Shown here: piece by piece, positions 32,485 to 40,849 of the stretch
How the letters are laid out: each line of letters starts with the position of its first letter
Position numbering within the stretch: position 1 is the stretch's first letter
Assembly (NCBI GenBank): GCA_016934015.1
Contig: JAFGTQ010000021.1
Location: 1 to 49,101, forward strand
DNA length: 49,101 nucleotides
Source: Acholeplasmataceae bacterium
GTDB lineage: Bacteria; Bacillota_I; Bacilli_A; Acholeplasmatales; Acholeplasmataceae
Reading direction: 5' to 3'
Made by a program: the position numbers and the translations under genes
The notes under the pieces: generated by a model
The model's input: only the letters and a program-made list of their open reading frames with translations
Databases searched by the model: none
Told to the model about the DNA's origin: nothing

Positions 32485-33852
32485 ATGGAAGAATGGGGCA
32501 TTATTTTATATTTTTTGTTACTTGGTTTTTTAATTTTTATTGCTAAAGTATTAAAGACTTGGGTTCCAGGACTTAATCGAGTCGTTATCCCATCAGCATT
32601 ACTTGGTGGTTTCATTGGACTTGTATTTTCATTAGTCCTCGCACCTATACTCATTGGTGAAGATACCTTTATTGATGTGGATCAAATGGGTTATATCGTA
32701 TATCATGCATTAGCCATCGGTTTTATTTCTTTAGCTCTCAAACGTGATGATTCAAAAATCAAGAAAAAAATTTGGTCAACAGGGATGCTTATTACGTCCA
32801 CATATGCGCTTCAAGCAGCCATTGGGATCTTAATTGTGTTTCTGTTATTTTCAGATAAGTTTGTAGGGTCAGGCATGCTCGTTGCCTTAGGATTTGGTCA
32901 AGGTCCCGGATTAGCCATCTCAATAGGTAAAATGTGGAATCCGATGATGGAAGGTAATGGAGCTACCTTGGGTGTCTCTTACGCGTTCTTAGGATTTGTT
33001 TTTGGGGGGACCGTTGGTGTTACGCTAATCAATATTATTTCACGTAAAAAGGGAAAAGAAAAAGTTCGCCATTTCTCTGAAGATTCAGTGAATAAAACAA
33101 CAGTTGAAATTGACACCATCAAAGAAATTAGTGTTCTTGATGGATTAACTACACAAGTCGTTATAATTGCTATCATTTATGGTTTGGTTTATTTAACCCT
33201 TTTAGCAGCAACCTATTTATTAAAGCCACTTGGTGGTATTGGTGATACGATCTTTGGTTTACTCAAAGGTTTTAATTTTATCATTGGTATATTGTATGCT
33301 CTTGTCTATAAGAAAATATTAAAATATTTGGCTAAAAAAGGTAAAAATGTCCGATTTATTACAAATAACTACATGTTATCCAATATTTCTTCGTTTGCCT
33401 TTAACATCATGATTGCTGGATCGGTTTTAACAATTACTTTAGATTTCTTAGCTTCTTATGGGCTTCAACTTATTATTACGTCCATTGTTGCTGGAGTTGC
33501 AACACTATTCTATTTAAAGATGATGACAAAAAGAGTTTACTCCAATTTTCAAGATGAATATTTCATTGGATTATTTGGTATGTTAACTGGTGTAGCGTCA
33601 ACTGGTTTAGCATTATTAAAGGGACTTGACAATAATTTGGAAACACCAGTTGCAGAAGAAATGGTCTTAGGTTCTGGGACAGCGATTACGATGGCTCTCC
33701 CATTGTTCTTGATTCTATTCATTCCGTCATTAACTTATGGAACACCTAATGAAACTTTATGGAGTTGGCTAAGTCTAGTTGGTTGTGCACTCTACACCAT
33801 TGTATTTATGGTCATCTTACTTGTGCGTGGTAAAAGAGGAGTCAATATATAA
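32485..33852 (+). CDS. Sodium/glutamate symporter, GltS (ESS) family
   Basis: Membrane transporter, 455 residues with about twelve hydrophobic segments, a typical layout for GltS. Recognisable are the N-terminal LPGLNRVVIPSALLGGFIGL type segment (here VPGLNRVVIPSALLGGF), the glycine-rich ion/substrate loop ALGFGQGPGLAISIGK (about residues 133-148) and the related second-half loop FGMLTGVASTGLALLKG. A cytoplasmic charged loop lies near residues 185-215. It would import glutamate with Na+, but ESS members with other dicarboxylate or amino-acid substrates exist. It is cotranscribed with the PlsC-like gene. Confidence 0.85.
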   Translation: MEEWGIILYFLLLGFLIFIAKVLKTWVPGLNRVVIPSALLGGFIGLVFSLVLAPILIGEDTFIDVDQMGYIVYHALAIGFISLALKRDDSKIKKKIWSTGMLITSTYALQAAIGILIVFLLFSDKFVGSGMLVALGFGQGPGLAISIGKMWNPMMEGNGATLGVSYAFLGFVFGGTVGVTLINIISRKKGKEKVRHFSEDSVNKTTVEIDTIKEISVLDGLTTQVVIIAIIYGLVYLTLLAATYLLKPLGGIGDTIFGLLKGFNFIIGILYALVYKKILKYLAKKGKNVRFITNNYMLSNISSFAFNIMIAGSVLTITLDFLASYGLQLIITSIVAGVATLFYLKMMTKRVYSNFQDEYFIGLFGMLTGVASTGLALLKGLDNNLETPVAEEMVLGSGTAITMALPLFLILFIPSLTYGTPNETLWSWLSLVGCALYTIVFMVILLVRGKRGVNI

Positions 33853-33860
33853 TAGTTGAT

Positions 33861-33887
33861 AAGGAGGTCATTGATCTCCTTTTTTTA
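33861..33887 (+). terminator. Terminator after the symporter gene
   Basis: AAGGAGGTCA and TGATCTCCTT (33861-33881) form a stem with one G-U pair, then a run of T. Confidence 0.85.
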
Positions 33888-33934
33888 TAAGTTGTGTGAA
33901 ATCTCAGTTATTTTAAGACAAACCATTATAACTA

Positions 33935-33966
33935 TGTTATAATAAAAGTGTAAAAAAGCGCTTACA
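33935..33966 (+). promoter_or_regulatory. Extended -10 promoter and cre site of the CBS gene
   Basis: TGTTATAAT with the hexamer at 33938-33943. AAAAAGCGCTTACA (33953-33966) lies 9 bases downstream, inside TGTAAAAAAGCGCTTACA. Architecture and spacing are the same as before ald. The leader to the start codon is about 120 bases; nothing else was recognised in it. Confidence 0.7.
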
Positions 33967-34073
33967 TTTTATTCAATTAACTTATGAAATTCATACTTTT
34001 TCAAGCGCAAAAATGAATAGGGTCACGTCATTTTACCCAATCTTAAGAATATTTAAAAGGAAAAAGGAGAATC

Positions 34074-34526
34074 ATGAACGTACTATTTAGTTTAACACCG
34101 AAAGAAAAAGTCGCCTATATCTACGACGACTACACGATTCGCCAGGCACTCGAGAAAATGCAGATTTATCGTTACAACTCGATCCCAATTTTAAATCGAA
34201 AGGGATCATATGTAGGAACACTTTCTGAAGGGGATTTATTATGGTACATTAAAGACAATCAGTTGAACTTTGAAAAAACTGAATCAATCTCAGTCAAAAA
34301 AGTGCCGCGTAATAAAGATAATGTTTCGGTACCTATTCATACGAATATGGAAGACATTATCGAAGTAGCTACCAGACAAAACTTCGTTCCAGTTTTAGAT
34401 GATTTCGGTTCATTTATTGGTATTATTACACGTAAAGATATTTTTAATTATATGGTGAAACGAATGAATCAGAAACAATCACATATCAATCAAACGAATG
34501 AAGAGCATTTGCATAATGTTGATTAA
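34074..34526 (+). CDS. CBS domain pair protein
   Basis: Cytoplasmic protein of 150 residues made of two CBS domains, about 10-65 (IRQALEKMQIYRYNSIPILNRKGSYVGTLSEGDLL; key parts NSIPILN and GTLSEGDL) and about 85-135 (with NFVPVLDDFGSFIGIITRKDIF). CBS pairs bind adenosine nucleotides; the length is close to DarB/CbpB, which sense cyclic di-AMP, but that identity is not proven. The ribosome site AAAGGAG is strong. The 5' region has a cre site identical in layout to that of ald. It probably senses energy or nucleotide state for an unknown partner. Confidence 0.85.
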   Translation: MNVLFSLTPKEKVAYIYDDYTIRQALEKMQIYRYNSIPILNRKGSYVGTLSEGDLLWYIKDNQLNFEKTESISVKKVPRNKDNVSVPIHTNMEDIIEVATRQNFVPVLDDFGSFIGIITRKDIFNYMVKRMNQKQSHINQTNEEHLHNVD

Positions 34527-34530
34527 AAAT

Positions 34531-34556
34531 AAAACCGTCAAAAATGACGGTTTTTT
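34531..34556. terminator. Bidirectional terminator
   Basis: AAAACCGTCA (34531-34540), loop AAAA, TGACGGTTTT (34545-34554), with T run. It separates the CBS gene from the convergent DUF6320 gene. Confidence 0.9.
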
Positions 34557-34557
34557 A

Positions 34558-35220
34558 TTAGATATGAAATCTTCGTTTAAACTCTTCACGGCTTGACTTC
34601 GAAGGTAAGATGAAAATTCCTAAGAGTGTAACCACTGCATAAGTGAAGGAAGCTGATGATGGCCAAGTGACAGTTGTAATGTTCAAAAGATTGAATAAAC
34701 CAGGAACTAAACCAATGATCGACATGATCAACAAATTACCAAAGTATTCAAACCATTTTTTTCGGTTAAATATGATTAGGATAGATAATAATAACATATT
34801 CATCAAAAGCGTTAATGGGAATACATAATCAACTGCCCAGCCATAATCATTGATAGCTAACCCTAATAAAATGATTGTGAGACCAGAAACAACCATAATT
34901 TTTGAAATCCTCGATGTCCATGGCGATGCTGGCCACATCATCAAAAACATGACCATAATATAACCATTAGTCACAGCAACAACCCACGACCATGAAAGTT
35001 GTGAACTACCTAAATAATCGACATAGATGGATACTAATGCACTGATAATGTTTAGAAATATAAAAAGGCGATAGAAGAATTGTGCTTTAGGCTTTTTTTG
35101 AATGAGTGAAAATTTATAATATGTTGGTTTATCTTGATCTTCAATGAGTTCATTGTTGCAAAATAAACAGTGTTCTAAATCTGTATCATAGTGGACATGA
35201 CAATTTTTACAATATTTCAT
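34558..35220 (-). CDS. DUF6320-like membrane protein with an N-terminal zinc ribbon
   Basis: 220 residues from the second of two adjacent ATGs (35220), 6 bases after GGGAGGG-type ribosome site. It begins with a zinc ribbon, CKNC near residue 3 and CLFC near 18, followed by about six hydrophobic helices and a basic C-terminus. The pattern of a zinc ribbon plus six membrane helices, next to a condensation-type acyltransferase gene, agrees with DUF6320 proteins. The function is unknown. The gene overlaps the end of the condensation-like gene by 14 bases, so they are cotranslated and probably act together, perhaps on a lipid or an alcohol ester. Confidence 0.7.
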   Translation of the reverse strand: MKYCKNCHVHYDTDLEHCLFCNNELIEDQDKPTYYKFSLIQKKPKAQFFYRLFIFLNIISALVSIYVDYLGSSQLSWSWVVAVTNGYIMVMFLMMWPASPWTSRISKIMVVSGLTIILLGLAINDYGWAVDYVFPLTLLMNMLLLSILIIFNRKKWFEYFGNLLIMSIIGLVPGLFNLLNITTVTWPSSASFTYAVVTLLGIFILPSKSSREEFKRRFHI

Positions 35221-36487
35221 CATAGCCCTCCCGGTAATTCGTATCAAGTGTAACATCGATGCCTTCAGCCACTAAATGTTGAACAAAGAAATTCATGATC
35301 GATAAATCTTTGAGTGGAGAAGCAAGTAATATATTCGTTTTATCATGGATTGAAATACCTGTCATTGCTATTCCATAGCCAGCATTTACAAAATCAGCAT
35401 CTAAAACTTTATGTTTCATACTATCTGGAAGATCAACAATCCCTAAATTCGAGAATGAAACGGTTGAAATCGATTCGCCTAAAATGTTATAACCAATTTT
35501 AAATGCAATAGTTTTAAGTGCTAAAGGTAAAATTCTGATGAAGAAGTTCTTTTCAAAGCCAACAAGTGCACTAATTCGCCCATGTAATATGTTTTTATCA
35601 AGTTGTTCTTTAAACTGGTTTTTGGTCACTTCAAGCATCTCTTCAAAGGTCCATTTTGGTTTATCTGCATCATATGAAGCTTTAATAAATAGTGAGAAGT
35701 TTCTTAATGTAATTGAATCAAAATAAGGTCTTAGATTGACAGGGACTAATGCTTTAATCGGTTTTTTCTTTCCAACAAAATCTAAAGACTCTTTGTAAAT
35801 ACTGTATGCAAAAAGAGCTGTTAAGTACTGAGTGAGTGTGACTTGGTATTTTTCTTTAATCATCGTTATGAATGTTTTTGTATTAAAAGATATTTTAAGG
35901 AGTAAAACCCAATGCCTTCCAAAACTTTCACCCGTAATTTTATAGGCTCGATCTTCTTTTAAATTCAATTTATTTGTTTTATCATAATTGGAAACAAAAT
36001 TATCTTCACTCTCTTTTTTTGAGTAGGGTTTTTCAGATAAAATTTTTCCTTCGGGCGCTATATCAAACCCTCTTAAACGAAAATAAGTGAATGTTATTGA
36101 TTTTAAAAATTGTAAAGCTCCAGAACCATCTGATAAAGCGTGGAAAGTTTCGAGTGTTATTTTATTATCTAAATAATATACTTTAAATAGATAGCCATTA
36201 TTTTGTTCAGGCTTAAAATATTTACAGATTTGTGCGACTTCAGGTTCAACCACAAAATAACGATGATTATGGGAGAAATAGTTCCAAAAAAGTCCATTCT
36301 TTAAAGTAACCGAAAAAGTTTCAAAACGAGGAAGTATTTGATTGACAGCTTGTTCAAGAATATCAGGATCAATAATTTCATCAAGATAAAATGATAAACG
36401 GAAAACATTACTCCGCTCATCTTGAGAAACAGCAGGAAATATTTTAGCTGCATTATCAAGTTTGTACCAGTATTTGCTTTTTCTCAT
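35207..36487 (-). CDS. Condensation-domain / alcohol acetyltransferase-like protein
   Basis: 426 residues from the ATG at 36487, which is preceded by GGAG; a much longer in-frame extension reaches into the divergent promoter and is unlikely to be translated. The fold is that of chloramphenicol acetyltransferase-like condensation enzymes (COG4908 type). The active motif reads HALSDGSG, equal to HxxxDG, near residue 137. The later stretch LVPVNLRPYFDS and SFSNLGIVDLP are typical of this class. It would move an acyl group from CoA to an alcohol or amine, but the substrate is unknown. It pairs with the DUF6320 gene and faces the mhq-like operon across a shared promoter region. Confidence 0.8.
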   Translation of the reverse strand: MRKSKYWYKLDNAAKIFPAVSQDERSNVFRLSFYLDEIIDPDILEQAVNQILPRFETFSVTLKNGLFWNYFSHNHRYFVVEPEVAQICKYFKPEQNNGYLFKVYYLDNKITLETFHALSDGSGALQFLKSITFTYFRLRGFDIAPEGKILSEKPYSKKESEDNFVSNYDKTNKLNLKEDRAYKITGESFGRHWVLLLKISFNTKTFITMIKEKYQVTLTQYLTALFAYSIYKESLDFVGKKKPIKALVPVNLRPYFDSITLRNFSLFIKASYDADKPKWTFEEMLEVTKNQFKEQLDKNILHGRISALVGFEKNFFIRILPLALKTIAFKIGYNILGESISTVSFSNLGIVDLPDSMKHKVLDADFVNAGYGIAMTGISIHDKTNILLASPLKDLSIMNFFVQHLVAEGIDVTLDTNYREGYDEIL

Positions 36488-36514
36488 AGTAACTCCTATA
36501 TTTAATATGTTTTT

Positions 36515-36606
36515 ATTATACCTTTTTTTCATCTTAAAGTCTTCAAGAATGAAACATTTCGAATTCGAAGCATTATCCGTGACTTTGTCATTTAATTTGG
36601 TAAAAT
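36515..36606. promoter_or_regulatory. Divergent promoters with an MhqR-like operator
   Basis: Plus strand: TAAAAT (36601-36606) with extended TG, and GTGACT (36579-36584) as a weak -35, 16 bases apart. Minus strand: TATAAT (36515-36520) for the condensation-like gene. Between them lies TTCGAATTCGAA (36558-36569), a perfect 12-base palindrome with the CGAATTCG core of Bacillus MhqR sites. Confidence 0.6.
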
Positions 36607-36628
36607 AAATAGTGAATGGAGGGATAAG

Positions 36629-37627
36629 ATGAAACCACTTATTGGAATGCACCATGTTACAGCTATGACATCAAGTGCAGAAAAAATTTATGAATTTTTC
36701 ACATATGTTTTAGGTTTAAGACTTGTTAAAAAGACGATTAATCAAGATGATATTCAAGCTTATCATTTGTTTTTTGCTGATGATAGAGGAAGTGCAGGTA
36801 CAGATGTAACATTTTTTGATTTTCCAGGAAATCAAAAAGCAGTTAAAGGTACCAATGAAATTGCGAAAACTGGATTACGTGTTAAAGATAATCAGTCGAT
36901 TGATTATTGGAAAAAAAGATTTGAAAACTTGAAAGTAGCCCATGAAGATATAAAAGAAATATTTGGTCGTAAAGTATTGTTTTTCGAGGATTTTGATGGT
37001 CAAGAATATTATTTAATCTCAGATGAAAATATTAATGGTGTGAAATCAGGGATTCCATGGGATTTAGGACCCATTCCAAATGAATATGCAATCATTGGCT
37101 TAGGACCAATCTATTTTCGTGTCAACGATTTGATGAGAATGGAAAAAGTTTTGACCGAATACTTAACCTTTGAATTTTTGAATCGCGAAGAAAATTTAAC
37201 TATTTATCAAACTGGTGAGGGCGGAAATGGTAGTTCTGTCATTGTTGAAAAAACAATCAATATGTCACAAGGTTATCAAGGTTATGGTGCTATACACCAT
37301 GTAGCATTTGGAGTTTCAGATACTAAAGATATTCATTCATGGACCGATCATTTAAATCAAATTGGTGCGAGACATTCAGGTTTTGTTGACCGTTTCTATT
37401 TTAAATCTTTATATACAAGACTTTATCCTAATATCTTGTTTGAATTTGCAACAGAAGGACCGGGATTTATTGATGATGAAGAACCTTATGAGACACTCGG
37501 AGAACTTTTAGCATTGCCTCCTAAATTTAGAGGAATGCGTGATAAAATCGAAAAGCTTGTTCGCCATATTGATACAAAACGAAGTGACAAAAATTTTAAA
37601 AAGGAGTATTTGAACGATGGAAAATAA
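36629..37627 (+). CDS. Ring-cleaving dioxygenase, MhqO-like
   Basis: VOC-superfamily protein of 332 residues with two tandem glyoxalase-type halves. The N-terminal half opens GMHHVTAMTSSAEKIYEFF (first metal His about residue 8). The second half has GAIHHVAFGVSD (second His, about residue 214) and LFEFATEGPGF (metal Glu). This is the MhqO/YdfO group, which opens hydroquinone-type rings in quinone detoxification. The ribosome site is GGAGGG. It overlaps the MarR gene by 11 bases. Together with the next two genes it forms an mhqO-mhqR-mhqD-like operon. Confidence 0.88.
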   Translation: MKPLIGMHHVTAMTSSAEKIYEFFTYVLGLRLVKKTINQDDIQAYHLFFADDRGSAGTDVTFFDFPGNQKAVKGTNEIAKTGLRVKDNQSIDYWKKRFENLKVAHEDIKEIFGRKVLFFEDFDGQEYYLISDENINGVKSGIPWDLGPIPNEYAIIGLGPIYFRVNDLMRMEKVLTEYLTFEFLNREENLTIYQTGEGGNGSSVIVEKTINMSQGYQGYGAIHHVAFGVSDTKDIHSWTDHLNQIGARHSGFVDRFYFKSLYTRLYPNILFEFATEGPGFIDDEEPYETLGELLALPPKFRGMRDKIEKLVRHIDTKRSDKNFKKEYLNDGK

Positions 37628-38057
37628 TGTTGATTTTAAATTAACTGCGGTTTTATTCCGCGCCATGCAACATGTTCAATCAGTGATTGCTAAAGACATT
37701 GAATCATATGGCTTAAATAGTACTGAATTTGGCACTTTAGAAATGCTTTATCATAAAGGACCAAGAACGATTCAAACCATCTCTAAAAGACTTTTAATGG
37801 CAAATAGTAGTATGACTTATACCATTGATAAACTTGAAAAGAAGAAATATGTTTCACGTTGTAAAGATGATAATGATCGTCGAAATACAGAAATATCATT
37901 AACAAATTCAGGTAAAACATATATTTCAACGATACTAAAAACACATGAAGAAACATTAAGAGAACTGTATAAGATTTTAAATGAAGAAGAAAAACGTTTG
38001 TTGATTGATCTCATGAAGAAACTTGGTTATTATGCAGAAAAACTTAAAGAGGTTTAA
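37617..38057 (+). CDS. MarR family regulator, MhqR-like
   Basis: Winged-helix repressor of 146 residues. The DNA-binding part is TIQTISKRLLMANSSMTYTIDKLEKKKYVSRCKDDNDRRNTEISLT (about 46-91; key parts MANSSMTYTIDKLE and DDNDRRNTE). Helical dimerisation segments lie at both ends. The position between an MhqO-like dioxygenase and an MhqD-like hydrolase, plus the TTCGAATTCGAA palindrome upstream, suggests MhqR, which in Bacillus subtilis represses quinone-response genes. Its cysteine content is low: one cysteine near residue 80, not at the usual sensing place. Confidence 0.85.
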   Translation: MENNVDFKLTAVLFRAMQHVQSVIAKDIESYGLNSTEFGTLEMLYHKGPRTIQTISKRLLMANSSMTYTIDKLEKKKYVSRCKDDNDRRNTEISLTNSGKTYISTILKTHEETLRELYKILNEEEKRLLIDLMKKLGYYAEKLKEV

Positions 38058-38058
38058 G

Positions 38059-38655
38059 ATGAAACATGTTTTTAAACAAGGAACTAATGGTAAAACGATT
38101 GTCTTATTGCATGGAACAGGTGGAAACGAACATGATTTAATTGAAATCGGGTACTTCATCGATCCAGATGCTAATCTATTAGGTATAAGAGGTAATGTAT
38201 TAGAAAATGGGTTACCAAGGTTCTTTAAAAGGCTCTCATTTGGTGTATTCGATGAAGATAATTTGATTGAAGAAACACATCGTCTTCACGAATTTATCGA
38301 TGAATCCATCACAAAATACAAATTAGATCCAGAAAAAATAAGTGCGATTGGTTATTCAAATGGAGCAAACATTCTTGCATCTTTATTACTTTTTCATCCA
38401 AACACGATTCAAAAAGCAATGTGTCTACATGCCATGGTACCTATCAAAAATATTGAAGTGAACAAACATTTAAACACTAAAGCACTTTTAACTTTAGGTT
38501 TAGAAGATCAAATTGTGAATCCTAAAGAAGCATATGAACTAAAAGAAATGCTAGAAATTCGAAATATCAAAGTCGATCTTTTTGAAACACCATATGGCCA
38601 TCAAATCACGAAAATGGAGTTAGATTACTTAAAAAAGTGGTATGATAAAAACTAA
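38059..38655 (+). CDS. Alpha/beta hydrolase, MhqD-like carboxylesterase
   Basis: Serine hydrolase of 198 residues from the ATG at 38059, one base after the MarR stop codon region and preceded by AGAGG. A longer in-frame start within the MarR gene lacks support. It has the oxyanion stretch LLHGTGGNEHDL, the nucleophile elbow GYSNGAN with Ser near residue 100, an Asp in GLEDQIVNP and a His in TPYGHQIT. MhqD/YfhR-type esterases of this size accompany MhqO in quinone resistance operons. Confidence 0.88.
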   Translation: MKHVFKQGTNGKTIVLLHGTGGNEHDLIEIGYFIDPDANLLGIRGNVLENGLPRFFKRLSFGVFDEDNLIEETHRLHEFIDESITKYKLDPEKISAIGYSNGANILASLLLFHPNTIQKAMCLHAMVPIKNIEVNKHLNTKALLTLGLEDQIVNPKEAYELKEMLEIRNIKVDLFETPYGHQITKMELDYLKKWYDKN

Positions 38656-38673
38656 GTAGAGGTGGTTTTTATT

Positions 38674-38985
38674 ATGTTTAATGTTAGTGCAGAAGATATA
38701 AAACTCGTTAAAGAAAAATATGTTACTTCAATGAATCCTTTCATCATTTCGAATTTTCCTCCAAAAGAGAAACGGAAATATATTTTACTTTGTATGATTG
38801 TTCATTTATTTGAAGATAAAAGACGATATACTGAAAAAGAAGTCAATGAGATTTTAAAATATGTTTATCAAGATTATGCCATCATCCGTAGATACTTAGT
38901 AGAATATCGGTTTATTGATCGGTTAGCTGATGGAAGTGCATATTGGCTTATGATTGATAAAAATGATTATATCCAATATATTTAA
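38674..38985 (+). CDS. DUF2087 family protein
   Basis: Small protein of 103 residues from the ATG at 38674, preceded by AGAGGTGG. An in-frame GTG at 38662 overlaps that site. It fits DUF2087: PFIISNFPPKEKRKYILLCMIVHLF, then RRYTEKEVNEIL and RRYLVEYRFIDRLADGSAYW (key parts FPPKEKRK, YTEKEVNEIL and DRLADGSAYW). This domain looks like a winged helix found at the end of MarR/ArsR-type regulators and alone. Its role here is unknown. It follows the mhqD-like gene by 18 bases and may be the last gene of that operon. Confidence 0.85.
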   Translation: MFNVSAEDIKLVKEKYVTSMNPFIISNFPPKEKRKYILLCMIVHLFEDKRRYTEKEVNEILKYVYQDYAIIRRYLVEYRFIDRLADGSAYWLMIDKNDYIQYI

Positions 38986-38993
38986 AGCCAAAA

Positions 38994-39015
38994 AAGAGGG
39001 AAGAAATTCCCTCTT
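38994..39015. terminator. Bidirectional terminator
   Basis: AAGAGGGAA (38994-39002), loop GAAA, TTCCCTCTT (39007-39015). It ends the mhq-like operon and the convergent SDR gene. Confidence 0.9.
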
Positions 39016-40060
39016 ATTGTTTCATAGGTTTATATTGCTTAATGCATAAAAGGACTCTTTTGCGTTTTATGCGTTTCATTTCCGATAAAAATATCATAGT
39101 ATCACGCAATGTTTCTTCAAAATCGCGGATTTGATAATTTAAGTTATGACTTGCTTTTTCATGACTGAAATATGAATTACTTCTTAATGTATAAAGCGAA
39201 TATTTAGTATAGATTGGCGGAAGTTTTCTTAAGCGATAAAAAATTTCTGCAAGTGGTGCTGATACTTTCGCAAACCAAAACGGAAGTACATTAATCGAAA
39301 GTTTTTTCCCAGACAATCTTTTTAATATATCAAACATTTGTTTAAGTTCGATTCGGTGACCTGATAATATATAACATTCGCCAATTTTTCCATGGTCAAT
39401 TGCATTGATGATGCCATTACTGACATCTCTAACATCAACAAAGTCATATGCACCATCAACCCTTGATGATAAATAACCGTTCATGTATTCTTCAATCATC
39501 ATGGTCATATGAGCTTTTCCATAATCATTGGGTCCGATGATTCCAGAAGGGTGAACAATGATCGCATTTAAACCCAATTTAACATGGTCTAAAACATATT
39601 GAGATGCAATGGCTTTTGATTTTGCATAATCATCAACAACTAAATCGGGATTGAAATGGTCAATTTCATGAATGATTTGTTGATGAGTGTTTTCTGGGAT
39701 GGCATGAACAGATGAAATATAGATAAAACGATAAACTTTCTTTTGCGTCGCTAAATCAACAAGTTTTTTTGTTCCATTGACATTAACATCATAGAGTAAA
39801 TGATTCTTTTTTTGAGCGATTGATACGATACCAGCGGTATGTATGACAATAAGTGAGTCATCAGATGTTAAAAGAAGTTCAAGTGTTTCTTGATCTCGAA
39901 TATCACCTTGAACAATTTCACAGCCTAAATTTTCTAAAAGTGTTGTAGGGTCGTTTTTCAAAATAAGTCCACGAACACGTTTTCCTTGTTCACGTAATCT
40001 TCTGACAACAGTATTCCCTAGATGACCATTCGCACCAGTTACAATATATAGTTCACTCAC
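39014..40060 (-). CDS. NAD-dependent epimerase/dehydratase (extended SDR)
   Basis: Extended short-chain dehydrogenase of 348 residues if it starts at the GTG at 40060, 6 bases after AAAGGTG; a GTG at 40069 is also possible. It has the NAD-binding motif YIVTGANGHLG (about residues 4-14), the catalytic YAKSK (Tyr-x-x-x-Lys) and HPSGIIGPNDYG after it. The substrate may be a nucleotide sugar, a lipid or a flavonoid-like alcohol; the C-terminal tail from residue 300 is basic. A promoter TTGATT-N17-TATGTT precedes it. Closest in layout to NAD-dependent epimerases of the dihydroflavonol reductase type. Confidence 0.85.
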   Translation of the reverse strand: MSELYIVTGANGHLGNTVVRRLREQGKRVRGLILKNDPTTLLENLGCEIVQGDIRDQETLELLLTSDDSLIVIHTAGIVSIAQKKNHLLYDVNVNGTKKLVDLATQKKVYRFIYISSVHAIPENTHQQIIHEIDHFNPDLVVDDYAKSKAIASQYVLDHVKLGLNAIIVHPSGIIGPNDYGKAHMTMMIEEYMNGYLSSRVDGAYDFVDVRDVSNGIINAIDHGKIGECYILSGHRIELKQMFDILKRLSGKKLSINVLPFWFAKVSAPLAEIFYRLRKLPPIYTKYSLYTLRSNSYFSHEKASHNLNYQIRDFEETLRDTMIFLSEMKRIKRKRVLLCIKQYKPMKQ

Positions 40061-40153
40061 ACAAATCACCTTTCACCTTGAACATAATCTTAATTTTAGA
40101 TTAAATCAATCATTTAGGGAGAATTTGTAATAATGTGTTAAACTTGACACAAT

Positions 40154-40753
40154 TCATTTAAAAATGGCATCTATAATCACAAGAAGAGCATTTGAAATCT
40201 CTTCAACACTCATCGAAAAAGTATCCGATTTATCTTTTACTTGTTCGTGTGCATATGGGACATGAACAAATAAAGCTTTTGTATCGAGATGATGTTTGTG
40301 AATATAATGGTAAACGCCATACATCAAATGATTACATACATAAGTACCGGCAGTGTTTGATACTTTTGTGGGGTATCCATTTTGCATGAGATCTAGCATA
40401 ATTGGTTTTAAATCAAGGTCTGTTTGATAAGCAGTTGGACCATCAATTTCAATGATAGACTCATGTTTAATGACACCATCATTATCTGCTAATTCGTTGT
40501 CATCTAAATTTACTGCGAATCTTTCCAGTGATATCCCTTGTCTTCCTCCAGCTTGTCCAACCATTAAAACGAGATCAACTTTATGGTGTTTCAGTATATG
40601 TGTAATTGATTCAATCGAATTTTCAAAAGTTGTGGGTATACATAATTTTAGTAAATGGTATTGATCAGATTCTAAGATTTTTATGGCTTCATAAGATGGA
40701 TTTATTTTCTCGCCACCAAAAGGTGTAAATCCACTGAGACAGACAGTTTTCAT
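40154..40753 (-). CDS. pcp: Pyrrolidone-carboxylate peptidase
   Basis: Removes N-terminal pyroglutamate from peptides; cysteine peptidase of family C15, 199 residues from the ATG at 40753 (another ATG lies one codon upstream; GGGG ends 8 bases before). The catalytic triad is readable: Glu77 in LERFAVNLDD, Cys140 in NTAGTYVCNH and His164 in LFVHVPYAHE. The N-terminal LSGFTPFGGEKINPS is typical. The gene stands alone. It fits the peptide-recycling theme with pepF. Confidence 0.95.
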   Translation of the reverse strand: MKTVCLSGFTPFGGEKINPSYEAIKILESDQYHLLKLCIPTTFENSIESITHILKHHKVDLVLMVGQAGGRQGISLERFAVNLDDNELADNDGVIKHESIIEIDGPTAYQTDLDLKPIMLDLMQNGYPTKVSNTAGTYVCNHLMYGVYHYIHKHHLDTKALFVHVPYAHEQVKDKSDTFSMSVEEISNALLVIIDAIFK

Positions 40754-40849
40754 CATAGTCACCCCTTCAGTGTCATTTTATCACGCTTTAAGAACTTTCA
40801 TAGGGTACATATAGAAATCTTACATGCTAAAATAAGAAGGGTGATATAT

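Noticed and set aside
35910-36655. Longer start for the condensation-like protein at 36655
   Set aside because: The extra 56 residues would cover the divergent promoter and operator and are not preceded by a ribosome site; the ATG at 36487 has GGAG.
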